Source: Candidatus Cloacimonadota bacterium (GTDB lineage: Bacteria; Cloacimonadota; Cloacimonadia; Cloacimonadales; WRIO01). Taken from it: a DNA stretch of 62,395 nucleotides. Below the pieces are notes generated by a model. The model did not search any database and was not told the origin of the DNA. It saw only the letters and a program-made list of their open reading frames with translations. A program made the translations under genes and the position numbers. Of this stretch, positions 51,505 to 61,944 are shown piece after piece. The DNA lies in NCBI GenBank assembly GCA_009777575.1, contig WRLO01000009.1, forward strand, positions 1 through 62,395, given 5' to 3'. Each line of letters begins with the position of its first letter. Position 1 is the first letter of the stretch.

Positions 51505-51592
51505 GTACTATTTCAAGATACCAAAATGATGTCTCCAAAATAAGACATTTTTCTATATTAATTTAATCTCTTAACAAATATTTCATTATTAT

Positions 51593-52540
51593 TTATAATG
51601 TTATTTTTTTTACAACATCTTCAATATCATTTCCATTTCCCATTGTAAAATAATGGATACCTGAAAAACCGGAATTAAGCAGATTCATACTTAAATCGAT
51701 ACAATGTTCAATACCATATTGATAAACTGATTTTTTATCGGAATAAGATCTGAGTTTTTTTTCAAGAGTTTCAGGAATGTTTATTTTATATTCATATTTC
51801 AATGTTTCGAGTTGATTAATTGATGTTAACGGTTTAATACCCGGTATGACAGGGACATCAATACCATAAGATCGTATTTTTTTCACCCATTGAATTAAGA
51901 CATCAGCATCGAAACACATTTGAGTGATGATAAAATCAGCACCAGATCTAACTTTTCTAAGCAAATTTTTTATATCATCTTCAATATCCAAAGCATCACG
52001 ATGTTTTTCTGGATAACCGGCAACACCTACGCAAAAATCAACAGGTTGAAAACCTTCTGATAGATTCAAAAAAAGAGACTGTTTCATGGCTTTCAATTGC
52101 AAAACTAATTCGTTTGCAAAATAATATCCACCATCTATCGGTTGAAATTGTTCATTAGCTATTGCTGGATCGCCTCTTAGAGCAAAAATGTTTTCAAATT
52201 CGAGAAATGAAAAATCGAGCAATGCTTCTTCGACCTGAACTTTAGTCATACCAGCACAAACAAAATGAGGCATTACTTCAATGTTGTATTTATACTTAAT
52301 GGCAGCACAAATTCCTAAAGGATGACAATGCTTTTTTTGGAAATAATTTGTAAGAATAGTATCAATTTTTATTTGAGTGATTTTCAAAGGGTGATAAGTG
52401 ATACTAATATAAGCAGGCTTATAGGGTAAAAACCTTTCAATAGTCTTAAATAAAGGAGTTATTGATTTGTTTTTTGTCGGTGGTGACACCTCCAAAGAAA
52501 AAAACTTTTTTCCATTTTTGATATAATCTGTTATTTTCAT
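51593..52540 (-). CDS. metF: Methylenetetrahydrofolate reductase
   Basis: A TIM-barrel flavoenzyme that reduces methylene-THF to methyl-THF. FFSLEVSPPTK near the start holds the catalytic Glu. NIFALRGDPAI, DFCVGVAGYPEKH, ADFIITQMCFDADV and VIPGIKPLTS follow in the usual order. Length 315 is close to bacterial MetF. It provides methyl groups for methionine or for one-carbon metabolism of an anaerobe. Confidence 0.95.
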   Translation of the reverse strand: MKITDYIKNGKKFFSLEVSPPTKNKSITPLFKTIERFLPYKPAYISITYHPLKITQIKIDTILTNYFQKKHCHPLGICAAIKYKYNIEVMPHFVCAGMTKVQVEEALLDFSFLEFENIFALRGDPAIANEQFQPIDGGYYFANELVLQLKAMKQSLFLNLSEGFQPVDFCVGVAGYPEKHRDALDIEDDIKNLLRKVRSGADFIITQMCFDADVLIQWVKKIRSYGIDVPVIPGIKPLTSINQLETLKYEYKINIPETLEKKLRSYSDKKSVYQYGIEHCIDLSMNLLNSGFSGIHYFTMGNGNDIEDVVKKITL

Positions 52541-52555
52541 AATTTTTTATAGGTT

Positions 52556-52611
52556 GGTTGTTAGTCTTTAAAATTTTAAATCTTATTTATTATTCAAATA
52601 CTAACAACCAC
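52556..52611. other. Inverted repeat between nrdJ and metF
   Basis: TGGTTGTTAGT (52556-52566) and ACTAACAACCA (52601-52611) are perfect 11-bp arms with a 34-base AT-rich loop. No T-run follows on the minus strand. It could be an RNA hairpin in the nrdJ-metF junction or an operator. Confidence 0.55.
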
Positions 52612-52625
52612 CAAAATGATTTTAA

Positions 52626-54947
52626 TCAACACTTAGACCAGCCACAATTGTTGCATTTCATACAACCTTCAGAATGTTCAATTGGGCATTCACAATCAGG
52701 ACAGGTTTGATGTGAGGCTTTAATTGGTTGTTTTGAGCTGGAAATCTTTGAAATATCAATTGAACCGTTTATCATCCCTTTTTCTTTAACAATCATAAAT
52801 GTTTCAAGAGATTTAGCTATGGCATCAGCACAAGAAGAAATCATTTGTCCTCTATTCCACATCGGACTAGGACATCTAATCCCTTTTAATTGTCTGATAA
52901 TAGCAGTTGGTTCGACATTTGCTCTCAAAGCCATAGAGGCAAGCCTACCAATTGCTTCCAACTGTGCAGAAGGACATCCACCAACTTTTCCCATCTGTAT
53001 AAAAATCTCACATGGTCCATTAATATCACTATTAATAGTCACATATAAATGTCCACATCCTGTTTCTATCCGTCTCGTTATACCTGCAGTAACTTCTGGT
53101 CTTTCTCTAGGAGCAACCTTTTCTATGTTTGCATTTTTTTTCTCTTCATTTGTTTTGGAGCCAACATGCAAAACTTGATGTTCTCTTGAGCCATCTCTAT
53201 AAACAGTTACACCTTTACATTTTAAATTATAAGCCATTTCAAAAGCAAGTTGAATGTCTTCTTTTGTAGCATTATTGGGGAAATTTATAGTCTTGGAAAC
53301 GGCATTATCGGTATATTTTTGAAAAGCAGCTTGCATTTGTATATGCCATTCGGGTTTAATATCGTGAGAAGTGACAAAAATATTTTTAATTTCTTCTGGA
53401 ATTTCATCAATATTTTTTAATCCACCTTCTTCAACAATCTTTTCCATGACTTCTTGTTTTTTGTTTTTTGATGCTCGATTATCGCTATGTATTTCATTTT
53501 GTAATCCCAAATCTGAGATGGCATTTTCAAAGACTTCATTCACATAAAGTAATTTTTCTCCGTCCATGACTTGTTTAATATAAACAAGTGAAAACTGTGG
53601 TTCTATCCCACTAGAAGTGTTACAAATCATTGAAATTGTTCCAGTTGGAGCTATAGTAGTGATAGTAGCGTTACGAATGCCATTTTTTTGGATTTTCTTG
53701 ATGAGATTATTCCAATCAAGTTTCTTTTTTTCTCTTTTTAGAGTTCCTTTTTCATATATACTATCTTTAAAATTTGGAAAAGAACCTTTTTCCATAGCAA
53801 GTTCCATTGACCTTTCTTTACCAAAATAATCGATAAATTCCATCAGTTCTTCAGCTAAATCTATAGCTTGAATACTGTTATAAGGTATTTTAAGTTTGTA
53901 GAGTAATTCTGCCCAACCCATAATGCCAAGTCCAATTTTTCTATTTGCTATGACCATTTCTTTGATTTCTGGCAAAGGAAACTCTGATTGATCAATAACA
54001 CAGTCGAGAAAATCAATACTATCACGAACAATACTTTTCAAAAGATCCCAATCAATCATGTCTTTAGAATCATCTGGATTTAACACTTCTTCTTTAAATA
54101 CATTTAAAAGGTTTATAGACCCAAGATTACAAGCCTCATTAGGCAAAAGTGGTTGTTCACCACAGGGATTAGTGCTTTCTATCTGTCCAAGTTGTGGAGT
54201 AGGATTGTGTTCGTTGATCCTATCTAAAAAAATCACACCGGGTTCTCCATTTTTATAAGCCATCTCAACTATGAGAGCAAAAACTTCTTTAGCGCTGATT
54301 TTAGAGTGGATTTCTTTTTTGTGAGGAGATATTAACTCATACTCTTCATTTCGTAACACAGCTTCCATGAAATTTTCAGTAATACCTACACTTAGATTAA
54401 AATTAGTTAAATCATTTGTATTCTCTTTGCATTGAATAAATTCCAGAATTTGTGGGTGTGTGATGCTGAGTATGCCCATATTAGCTCCACGTCTAGTTCC
54501 GCCTTGTTTTACAGCGTCAGTAGCAGCATTGAACACTTTTAAAAAGCTCATTGGTCCACTACTAACACCGCTTGTTGTCTTAACTCTTGAATTTGCTTCT
54601 CTTAACCTTGAAAAACTAAAACCAGTTCCACCTCCACTTTTATGAATCAAGGCAGCATTTTTAATTGATGTAAAAATGCTGTCCATGCTGTCCAAAACAG
54701 GTAAAACAAAACATGCAGACAATTGTTGTAAATCGTTTCCAGCATTCATCAAAGTAGGGGAATTGGGTAGAAACGCGCCAGAGTCTAGTAAATCATAAAA
54801 TTTCTGGTAGTTTTCAGGGCAATTTGTGGATATATTTTTTGCCACCCTGCTGATCATTCCCTCCCAATCTTCAAGGACATTTCCTTCAGCATCCTTTTTA
54901 TAGTATCTCTTTTCCAATACTGTTTTTGCATTTTGTGATAAATTCAT
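52626..54947 (-). CDS. nrdJ: Vitamin B12-dependent ribonucleotide reductase (class II)
   Basis: It converts ribonucleotides to deoxyribonucleotides without oxygen, using adenosylcobalamin. Family stretches are QLSACFVLPVLDSMDSIF, KSGGGTGFSFSRLR, GGTRRGANMGIL and NPCGEQPLLPNEACNLGSINL, with the active-site Cys. The C-terminal part has a TSCPD-like domain (CGHLYVTI...GGCPSAQLEAIGRL). It closes with a zinc ribbon with four CxxC-type cysteines (CPDC, CMKCNNCGW). Start and mnmG stop overlap as ATGA. Confidence 0.96.
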   Translation of the reverse strand: MNLSQNAKTVLEKRYYKKDAEGNVLEDWEGMISRVAKNISTNCPENYQKFYDLLDSGAFLPNSPTLMNAGNDLQQLSACFVLPVLDSMDSIFTSIKNAALIHKSGGGTGFSFSRLREANSRVKTTSGVSSGPMSFLKVFNAATDAVKQGGTRRGANMGILSITHPQILEFIQCKENTNDLTNFNLSVGITENFMEAVLRNEEYELISPHKKEIHSKISAKEVFALIVEMAYKNGEPGVIFLDRINEHNPTPQLGQIESTNPCGEQPLLPNEACNLGSINLLNVFKEEVLNPDDSKDMIDWDLLKSIVRDSIDFLDCVIDQSEFPLPEIKEMVIANRKIGLGIMGWAELLYKLKIPYNSIQAIDLAEELMEFIDYFGKERSMELAMEKGSFPNFKDSIYEKGTLKREKKKLDWNNLIKKIQKNGIRNATITTIAPTGTISMICNTSSGIEPQFSLVYIKQVMDGEKLLYVNEVFENAISDLGLQNEIHSDNRASKNKKQEVMEKIVEEGGLKNIDEIPEEIKNIFVTSHDIKPEWHIQMQAAFQKYTDNAVSKTINFPNNATKEDIQLAFEMAYNLKCKGVTVYRDGSREHQVLHVGSKTNEEKKNANIEKVAPRERPEVTAGITRRIETGCGHLYVTINSDINGPCEIFIQMGKVGGCPSAQLEAIGRLASMALRANVEPTAIIRQLKGIRCPSPMWNRGQMISSCADAIAKSLETFMIVKEKGMINGSIDISKISSSKQPIKASHQTCPDCECPIEHSEGCMKCNNCGWSKC

Positions 54948-56854
54948 TTTTGCTCCAATTTCTTTGTATGTATCATCAAGGCTTGTATATCAGAAAAATT
55001 AACTCCTGATATTCTTGATGCTTGTCCAATTGATTGAGGTTTGATTTTATTTAATTTTTCTCTAGCCTCAGTGGACACTCCGTTTAAATCGAGAAAATCA
55101 ATATTTTCAGGGATTTTTATTTTTTCAATACTTGAAAAACGGCTCACTTCTTCCTCTTGCCGTTTTAAATATCCCTCATATTTAACAATAATATTGATTT
55201 TATTTGTAATCTCTTGGTTTACATCATCTGGTATTTGATACCCAAATCTTAATAAATCGTTGTATTCAATCTCTGGTCTTTTAAGTAAATTGATAAGTTT
55301 TTGAGGTTCTGAAAGAAAGGATATAGACTCTTGTGAAATCAATGTTGATTGCGTTTTTAGTTTAGCAATCTCCCTTTCTATTATCTCTTGTTGTTTCAAA
55401 AACTTTTGCCATCTATCAGCGGGAATCAATCCAAGTTTGTATCCCCAAGGCATCAATCTTTCATCTGCATTTTCTTGTCTTAAATACAACCTATACTCGG
55501 CTCTCGAAGTAAACAGCCTATAGGGTTCATCTGTTCCACGAGTCACTAAATCGTCAATCAAAACTCCTATGTATGAAGTTGCTCTGTTAAAAATAGTATG
55601 AGGTATATCAATCTCAGTTGATAAATTATTTTTCTCTAAAGATAGGACAGAGTTTATACCAGCTACTAATCCCTGAGCGGCTGCCTCTTCATATCCAGAA
55701 GTTCCATTAATTTGTCCGGCAAAATACAATCCTTTAATTTTTTTACACTCCAAAGTTGAATAAAGTTCTTCTGGATATATACAATCATATTCAATAGCAT
55801 ATCCATATCTCATTATTTTTGCTTTTTGAAGTGCAGGAATTGAAGCAATCATTTGGTCTTGCACATCGGCAGGCAAACTATTTGACAATCCATTTACATA
55901 AGCTTCTTTTGTATTTAATCCCTCAGGTTCAAGAAAAACATGATGTTGTTCTTTATCTGAAAACTTCGTAATTTTATCCTCTATAGATGGACAATATCTT
56001 GCACCAGTTCCTAATATAAGCCCTCCATACAGAGCTGATTTAGAAAGATTTTCACGGATCAAATCATGTGTTTTTGCATTTGTGTGGGTAATATAACAAT
56101 TAACTTTGTTTGTTAGGATAATGTCTCTAAAATGAGAAAAACCAATAGGATTTTCGTCACCGGGTTGAGTTTCTAAATAATTGAAATCAACCGTTTCTAT
56201 ATCCACTCGAGGAGGTGTTCCTGTCTTAAATCTCCTCAATTTAAAACCCAATGATAATAAATTTTTTGATAAATAATCATCAGCAGGCTCACCCGACCTA
56301 CCTCCAGAGAATTTCTTATCGCCAACAAAGATAGTTCCATTCAAAAAAGTGCCATTTGCTAAAACCACTTTTCGAGCATTATATTCCTTACCTAAAATAC
56401 TGACCACTCCATAAACTTCATGTTCTGCTATATCTGTTTGGGATATAGCGTTATTTGATTTGTAATTTTTGATTTTTAACCCTGTTATTTGTGATTCTAT
56501 AATTGATAGATTATTTTCATTTTCCACTACTTCTCTCATATATCGAGAATAAGCATTTCTATCATTTTGAGTTCTTGGAGCCCAAACAGCAGGTCCTTTC
56601 TTTTTATTTAGCATTCGAAAATGTATCCCCGTGATATCGCCAGCGACACCAATTTCACCACCGACAGCGTCAATCTCTCTAGCTAAATGACCTTTTGCTG
56701 GACCTCCAAGGGTTGGATTGCATGACATCAAGCCAATAAACTCCATTTTTATTACAAATAATGCAGTTTTTGCTCCCATCCTTGCACTCGCTAAAGCAGC
56801 CTCAATCCCAGCATGCCCAGCCCCAACAACAATCACATCAAAATCACTATTCAT
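54944..56854 (-). CDS. mnmG: tRNA uridine 5-carboxymethylaminomethyl modification enzyme MnmG (GidA)
   Basis: An FAD protein that, with MnmE, modifies the wobble uridine of some tRNAs. DVIVVGAGHAGIEAALASARMG binds FAD. MSCNPTLGGPAKGHLAREIDA, KKGPAVWAPRTQNDR, GTFLNGTIFVG and GLYFAGQINGTSGYEEAAAQG are family markers. Length 636 is usual. It sits between gyrA and nrdJ, and mnmE is not in the window. Confidence 0.96.
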   Translation of the reverse strand: MNSDFDVIVVGAGHAGIEAALASARMGAKTALFVIKMEFIGLMSCNPTLGGPAKGHLAREIDAVGGEIGVAGDITGIHFRMLNKKKGPAVWAPRTQNDRNAYSRYMREVVENENNLSIIESQITGLKIKNYKSNNAISQTDIAEHEVYGVVSILGKEYNARKVVLANGTFLNGTIFVGDKKFSGGRSGEPADDYLSKNLLSLGFKLRRFKTGTPPRVDIETVDFNYLETQPGDENPIGFSHFRDIILTNKVNCYITHTNAKTHDLIRENLSKSALYGGLILGTGARYCPSIEDKITKFSDKEQHHVFLEPEGLNTKEAYVNGLSNSLPADVQDQMIASIPALQKAKIMRYGYAIEYDCIYPEELYSTLECKKIKGLYFAGQINGTSGYEEAAAQGLVAGINSVLSLEKNNLSTEIDIPHTIFNRATSYIGVLIDDLVTRGTDEPYRLFTSRAEYRLYLRQENADERLMPWGYKLGLIPADRWQKFLKQQEIIEREIAKLKTQSTLISQESISFLSEPQKLINLLKRPEIEYNDLLRFGYQIPDDVNQEITNKINIIVKYEGYLKRQEEEVSRFSSIEKIKIPENIDFLDLNGVSTEAREKLNKIKPQSIGQASRISGVNFSDIQALMIHTKKLEQK

Positions 56855-56883
56855 AAAATTTGATTCAAAAATTACATAACGAA

Positions 56884-59406
56884 CTATTCATCATTTTCTT
56901 CTTGTAATTCAGCAATTTCCTCATTTGAGTAGCTCCTATTTTCTATTGCTTCTATAGCCTCATCACTTAAAACTTCATCTTCGTTTGGAATGCAGGATAT
57001 ATCATGAACAGAATCTTCAGGCAGTAGATTAATCAGTTTTACCCCTTGGGTAACTCTACTCAGGACTCTTAAAGATGCAACACTTTGCCTGATAACTATT
57101 CCATTTTTGGTTACTATCATCAAATCATCTGAATCAATTACTTCCATTACAGAAACGAGCTTACCATTTCTAGCAGAATTTTTGATGGTTATGACACCTC
57201 TGCCGCGCCTGCTGAGTTTAGCAGTATAATCTTCAACCGCAGTTCTTTTTCCAAAACCGTTTTCTGTAATGGCAAGTATAGTTCCACCTCTTTTTACAAC
57301 CACCATAGCAATAATAAAGTCATTTTCACGAAGCGACATACCTTTAACACCAATGGAACCTCTTCCTGTATTTCGAACTTGAGTTTCATTAAATCTAAGT
57401 GCCATACCAGATGATGAGGCGAGTATAATATCATTTTCACCATCTGTTATTTTTGCATGGACTAGCTCATCACCCTCAAGTAGTTTTATAGCCTTTATAC
57501 CGGCAGCTCTCGGTCTTCTGAAAGCCATCAATTCTGTTTTTTTCAAGACTCCATTTTTTGTAACCATCAAAATACTTTGATTGTGGTTAAATCCGGATGT
57601 AGTTAGCATTGCTTTTACTTTTTCTTCTTTTTCCAGTTCTATAAAATTCACCAATGCTTTTCCGCGGGCAGTTCTTCCTGCTTCTGGAATTTCATGAACC
57701 CTAAGCCAATAACATCTTCCAAAATTCGTAAAGAAAAGAATAAAGTCGTGATTTGAGGCAACAAAAATGTCTTGTATAAAGTCTTCATCCTTTAGATTTG
57801 AACCTGAAGCACCTCTCCCCCCTCTTGATTGTGTTCTGTAGGTAATAACAGGAAGTCTTTTTATGTATCCTTCATGAGAAATCATTACTACAACTGTTTC
57901 GTTGGGTATGAGGTCAAGTTCGTTAATATCCCCACTAGTTTCCAGCATAATCTGAGTTCTTCTAGTGTCTTTAAATTTTGCTTTTATTTCTTTAGTCTCT
58001 TTTATGATGAGTTCCATTCGTAAATCTCTGTTTTCTAGTAAAGATTTTAAATCAGCCACAGTTTTAAGAATTTCATTGTATTCATTCTCAATCTTTTCTC
58101 TTTCAAGACCAGTAAGTCTTGCTAACCGCATATCAAGGATTGCTTTAGCCTGCAATTCAGATAACCCAAATTTTTCTTGCAAAGAAACATTTGCTTCAGC
58201 AGTCGATTGTGATTTTCTGATAGTCTCAATGACAGCATCTATATTGTCTAAAGCTATTCGATAGCCTTCTAAAATATGTAGTCTTTCTTCTGCATTTCTA
58301 AGTAAATAGATAGTCCTACGAACAATTATATCGTGCCTATAATTGATAAATTCGATACAAAGTTCTTTGATATTCATTATTTTTGGAACTCCATTGATCA
58401 AAGCGAGATTAATAACCCCAAAAGTTCCTTGAAGCTGAGAATATTTATAAAGATTGTTCAAAACTACTTTTGCATCTGCTGTCTTTTTGACTATTACAAG
58501 TAGTCTCATACCCTGTCTTCCAGATTCATCTCTTATGTCTGCAATCCCCTCAACGCGTTTATCTTTTACTAGCTCAACCATCCTTTCTATCAAAAGATTT
58601 TTTGATAGTTGATATGGTATCTCGGAAATCACTATTTGTTCTCCGCCATCTTTTTTTTCTTCAATTTCTGCTTTAGCTCGGACTCTAATTCTCCCTCTTC
58701 CTGTTTTAAAATAGTCAAGGATACCGTTCGTGCCAATGATGTAACCACCAGTAGGAAAATCAGGTCCTTGAATATAATCAGCAAGTTGAGTAGGTAGAAG
58801 ATCTGGATTTTTGATTAAAGCAATAATAGCATCACAGATCTCTCCGACATTGTGTGGTGGCATGTTGGTAGCCATCCCTACAGCAATTCCAGTAGCACCA
58901 TTGACAAGCATATTAGGAAACTTTGAGGGAAATACTTCAGGTTCCTTACGCGTGTCATCATAATTAGCTTTATAGTCAACAGTTTCCTTGTCGAGATCAT
59001 CCATTAAATCTACAGATGCCTTGTGAAGTCTAGCTTCTGTATATCGCATAGCAGCTGGTGGGTCACCATCAATAGAGCCAAAATTTCCTTGCCCGTCTAC
59101 TAATAAATATCTCAAAGCCCAAGGTTGAGCCATTCTCACAAGTGTAGGATAAACAACTTGTTCTCCGTGAGGATGGTAATTTCCAGAAGTGTCACCGGCA
59201 ATTTTTGCACATTTTCTAAAATGGGAACCAGGTGTAAGGTTCAACTCGTGCATCGCGTACAAAATCCTTCTTTGTGAAGGTTTCAGACCGTCTCGTGCAT
59301 CCGGCAAAGCCCTCGCTACGATGACACTCATTGAATACTCTAAATAGGATTTTTTCAATTCTTCTTCAACTTCGATGTGAATCAATTTCGTCTTTTCATC
59401 CGTCAT
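56884..59406 (-). CDS. gyrA: DNA gyrase subunit A
   Basis: The DNA-cleaving subunit of gyrase. Catalytic Tyr 122 lies in [10 protein letters not shown]. The quinolone pocket reads [10 protein letters not shown]: Gln at position 83 and Pro at 87, where E. coli has Ser and Asp. The C-terminal beta-pinwheel has six blades and a GyrA-box-like [10 protein letters not shown]. The acidic end [12 protein letters not shown] is normal. AAGGAG lies before the ATG. Confidence 0.97.
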   Translation of the reverse strand: MTDEKTKLIHIEVEEELKKSYLEYSMSVIVARALPDARDGLKPSQRRILYAMHELNLTPGSHFRKCAKIAGDTSGNYHPHGEQVVYPTLVRMAQPWALRYLLVDGQGNFGSIDGDPPAAMRYTEARLHKASVDLMDDLDKETVDYKANYDDTRKEPEVFPSKFPNMLVNGATGIAVGMATNMPPHNVGEICDAIIALIKNPDLLPTQLADYIQGPDFPTGGYIIGTNGILDYFKTGRGRIRVRAKAEIEEKKDGGEQIVISEIPYQLSKNLLIERMVELVKDKRVEGIADIRDESGRQGMRLLVIVKKTADAKVVLNNLYKYSQLQGTFGVINLALINGVPKIMNIKELCIEFINYRHDIIVRRTIYLLRNAEERLHILEGYRIALDNIDAVIETIRKSQSTAEANVSLQEKFGLSELQAKAILDMRLARLTGLEREKIENEYNEILKTVADLKSLLENRDLRMELIIKETKEIKAKFKDTRRTQIMLETSGDINELDLIPNETVVVMISHEGYIKRLPVITYRTQSRGGRGASGSNLKDEDFIQDIFVASNHDFILFFTNFGRCYWLRVHEIPEAGRTARGKALVNFIELEKEEKVKAMLTTSGFNHNQSILMVTKNGVLKKTELMAFRRPRAAGIKAIKLLEGDELVHAKITDGENDIILASSSGMALRFNETQVRNTGRGSIGVKGMSLRENDFIIAMVVVKRGGTILAITENGFGKRTAVEDYTAKLSRRGRGVITIKNSARNGKLVSVMEVIDSDDLMIVTKNGIVIRQSVASLRVLSRVTQGVKLINLLPEDSVHDISCIPNEDEVLSDEAIEAIENRSYSNEEIAELQEENDE

Positions 59407-59593
59407 TTATATAAACTCCTTGTAAATTTTAATCTTATATAGATAGTCACAAAAGTAAAAATATAATTTTTTAAACAGTTACATAAAAAAATTATTATCA
59501 GATTTATTTGAGATCTCTATATCATGAACCATTATTTTTGAATAAGTTTTTTAGTCAAATCATTTTCAAAAGTTTTTATGTTAACTCTTTTTT
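59407..59593. other. Gene-free gap upstream of gyrA
   Basis: 187 AT-rich bases between gyrA and the PAP2 gene, presumably holding the gyrA promoter. No clear -35/-10 pair or terminator is seen. Confidence 0.5.
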
Positions 59594-60388
59594 TTAAAAC
59601 CCCCATTGAACTAAGACATATTTTCCTCCATCTTCATCAATGTAGGGTAATATATTAAAGTTTGTAGTGTATTTAATGTTCATACGAAGAGTTAGGTGAC
59701 CAATTCCATATCCCACAATTGCTCCAAGTATCACATCTGAAGCCCAGTGAGCATCTTCGTAAATTCTAGACATTGATACGCAACTGGCAAAACCATAAGC
59801 AAGCCATTTTAATTCTGGATGTCTTTCTGCTACCACAGTTAGATAAGACCATGCTCCAGATGAATGTCCTGAAAAAAAAGATTCACCCTTATCCCAAAAA
59901 TCAAAAGGATCTGTGGGACTATGTCTTGGTCTAGCTCTTTTAAAAGTTTTTTTAAAACCTTCAGTTACTCCCTGCGTCATTATGAGCGATTGTAAAGATA
60001 ACATCAATGTTTCATGCATATAATTATTTTGAATTATAGTGTTCGCACTATAAACGACTAAAGCACCATAAAAAACATTATTTCTATCACCTACCCCATG
60101 CAAAATTTGAGTAAAAAAATTATCCCCTCCATAAATTTCCCTTTGTGTAAAATCCCTAATCTCTTGGTCAAAAAACCATGAACTGATAAATAAAGTGCCT
60201 GCGATGATATAAAACTTAGATTTTGAAAAATCTAAATCAGAAGCGTCTCTCTCGTTAATAAGAGCATTATTTTGATTAAAATGGTATGAAAATTGTAAAT
60301 TAGAATTTAACATATTTTCATTTAATTTATTTGCTATTAATAAATCAAATGTAGATATTAATAAAAAAAAAACACATAATTTATTCAT
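59594..60388 (-). CDS. PAP2-family membrane-associated phosphatase
   Basis: A 264-residue PAP2 protein. The signal or anchor segment is at residues 3-18. The three phosphatase motifs are complete: KKTFKRARPRHS, FSGHSSGAWS and SRIYEDAHWASDVILG. Such enzymes dephosphorylate lipid phosphates such as phosphatidic acid, PGP or undecaprenyl pyrophosphate in the periplasm. Substrate cannot be assigned. It is followed upstream by aroB with a 28-base gap. Confidence 0.9.
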   Translation of the reverse strand: MNKLCVFFLLISTFDLLIANKLNENMLNSNLQFSYHFNQNNALINERDASDLDFSKSKFYIIAGTLFISSWFFDQEIRDFTQREIYGGDNFFTQILHGVGDRNNVFYGALVVYSANTIIQNNYMHETLMLSLQSLIMTQGVTEGFKKTFKRARPRHSPTDPFDFWDKGESFFSGHSSGAWSYLTVVAERHPELKWLAYGFASCVSMSRIYEDAHWASDVILGAIVGYGIGHLTLRMNIKYTTNFNILPYIDEDGGKYVLVQWGF

Positions 60389-60416
60389 ATTTCAACTTTT
60401 ACACAAACAATTTAAT

Positions 60417-61538
60417 TTAAACATTCTTAATAATAAAATTAATTATTTCTTGAATGTTTTCAACAGAGTAAAATTCTACAGATATATTATTTACTAAAAC
60501 TAATTTTAGTTTAATATCAGCCTTTTTATCTGATATTAATATAATTTCACCCTTATTTTTAATATTTTCTATTTCTATTTCAGAAAATTGAATATCATTG
60601 CAAAATTCGTCTAAAAAAGATAAAAATAAATTATAATTTTCAAAGGATAACAATCCTTTTGTCAGGCTGAAATTTAAAGCAAGTTTTAAACCCTTTGCGA
60701 CAGCATTTCCGTGAGAAATTCTAAAATCGCTTATAGTCTCAAATAAATGTGCATAAGTATGCCCTAGATTCAAGTATTGTCTTTGTCCTTTATCACTTAG
60801 GTCTTTTGAGCATATAGATAATTTGTATTTCATTGCTTTGATTATAAAATCTGATAGATTTTCTTTGATAAACCCAAATTCATGATTAAAAAAATTTCTC
60901 TCAGCGATAATCATCATTTTTATTAATTCTGCATAACCATTTTTGATTTCATTTTCTGGTAATGTTTTCAATAAACTAAAGTCCAGAATAACTTTATTAG
61001 CTGGATAGAATGTTCCGATCTGATTTTTTAGTTTTAAGCATTTATTTTTATTCTCAATATTATTTTGAAAATCATTTTTTTCTTTTCTATAGCCTATATT
61101 TTCTGAATCGATGTTTACTCCTGTTTTTCCTCCTATTGAAGCGTCTATCATAGCTATAATTGTAGTAGGTATAAACCACAATTCACATCCTCTTTTATAT
61201 ATGGAAGCACAAAAAGCAGCAATGTCTAATGTTAAGCCACCGCCAATAGCAACGATTTTAGTATTTCTGTGGATATTTAAAGAAAACATTTTATCAAGAA
61301 TTTTTTGAACAGTCGAAAAAGTTTTGTTTGATTCTAAAGCTGTAATAAAAAATTTATTTTCGATACCGTGTTTAATATCTTTTGATGTTGTATCAAACAA
61401 AGGCAAAAAAAAATCATCAATCACATAAAAACTCTCCTCTGAAAAAAGATAACCATTCAACTTGTCTACAACTATTTCAGTATTAAATAACAATGGCAAA
61501 TCAGAATTAAAGACTTTTTTATTTTTTTGAATTGTCAT
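60417..61538 (-). CDS. aroB: 3-dehydroquinate synthase
   Basis: The second enzyme of the shikimate pathway. KIVAIGGGLTLDIAAFCAS binds NAD, FIPTTIIAMIDASIGGKTGVN follows, then QIGTFYPANKVILD, GYAELIKM and LNLGHTYAHLFE with the zinc-binding His; SHGNAVAKGL holds another. An insert of about 22 Asn/Lys-rich residues lies between GGKTGVN and LKNQIGTFY, where the family normally has only a few. It probably forms an extended surface loop. Confidence 0.93.
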   Translation of the reverse strand: MTIQKNKKVFNSDLPLLFNTEIVVDKLNGYLFSEESFYVIDDFFLPLFDTTSKDIKHGIENKFFITALESNKTFSTVQKILDKMFSLNIHRNTKIVAIGGGLTLDIAAFCASIYKRGCELWFIPTTIIAMIDASIGGKTGVNIDSENIGYRKEKNDFQNNIENKNKCLKLKNQIGTFYPANKVILDFSLLKTLPENEIKNGYAELIKMMIIAERNFFNHEFGFIKENLSDFIIKAMKYKLSICSKDLSDKGQRQYLNLGHTYAHLFETISDFRISHGNAVAKGLKLALNFSLTKGLLSFENYNLFLSFLDEFCNDIQFSEIEIENIKNKGEIILISDKKADIKLKLVLVNNISVEFYSVENIQEIINFIIKNV

Positions 61539-61578
61539 TTTGCTTTAAATTGGATTACACATTTCACTAAACTTTTCA

Positions 61579-61944
61579 TCATTCATTATCTATACTAAAA
61601 TTATCTATTAACCATGCTTTATCTATATCATTGGAAGTATGGATTAATTCATTATCGACTGATAATGTATTTATCATAGTTTTATTTGTTAATGAAAACT
61701 TATGGAAACCATTGTTTACAATTAAATAAACATTTCCATCTATTTCTTTCTTCATTCTTGCTGAGGTAGGACACTGAGGAATATCTTTATTTTTCATACT
61801 TTCATTTGTCTGATACAATAGATTTGTTAAACATTCGATTTCCTCATCATCAGTAGGGAAACCACAAGGAATGACTTCAAAAAAAGATTCTTTTTGAGAT
61901 AAATAGTCAAACCCTTTCCATAATTTTATATTCGTTCTTCTCAT
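61579..61944 (-). CDS. Hypothetical protein, 121 residues
   Basis: Not recognised. It is soluble and acidic, beginning MRRTNIKLWKGFDYLSQKES, with VIPCGFPTDDEEIECLTNLLYQ and a later VYLIVNNGFHKF. GGAG lies 7 bases before the ATG. An exact TTGACA at 62014-62009 on the minus strand may be its -35 box, without a good -10. It precedes aroB. Confidence 0.7.
   Translation of the reverse strand: MRRTNIKLWKGFDYLSQKESFFEVIPCGFPTDDEEIECLTNLLYQTNESMKNKDIPQCPTSARMKKEIDGNVYLIVNNGFHKFSLTNKTMINTLSVDNELIHTSNDIDKAWLIDNFSIDNE

Noticed and set aside
51529..51552. Terminator of metF
   Set aside because: The ATGTCT/AGACAT stem has only 6 bp, and its T-run is on the plus strand, against the direction of the gene.
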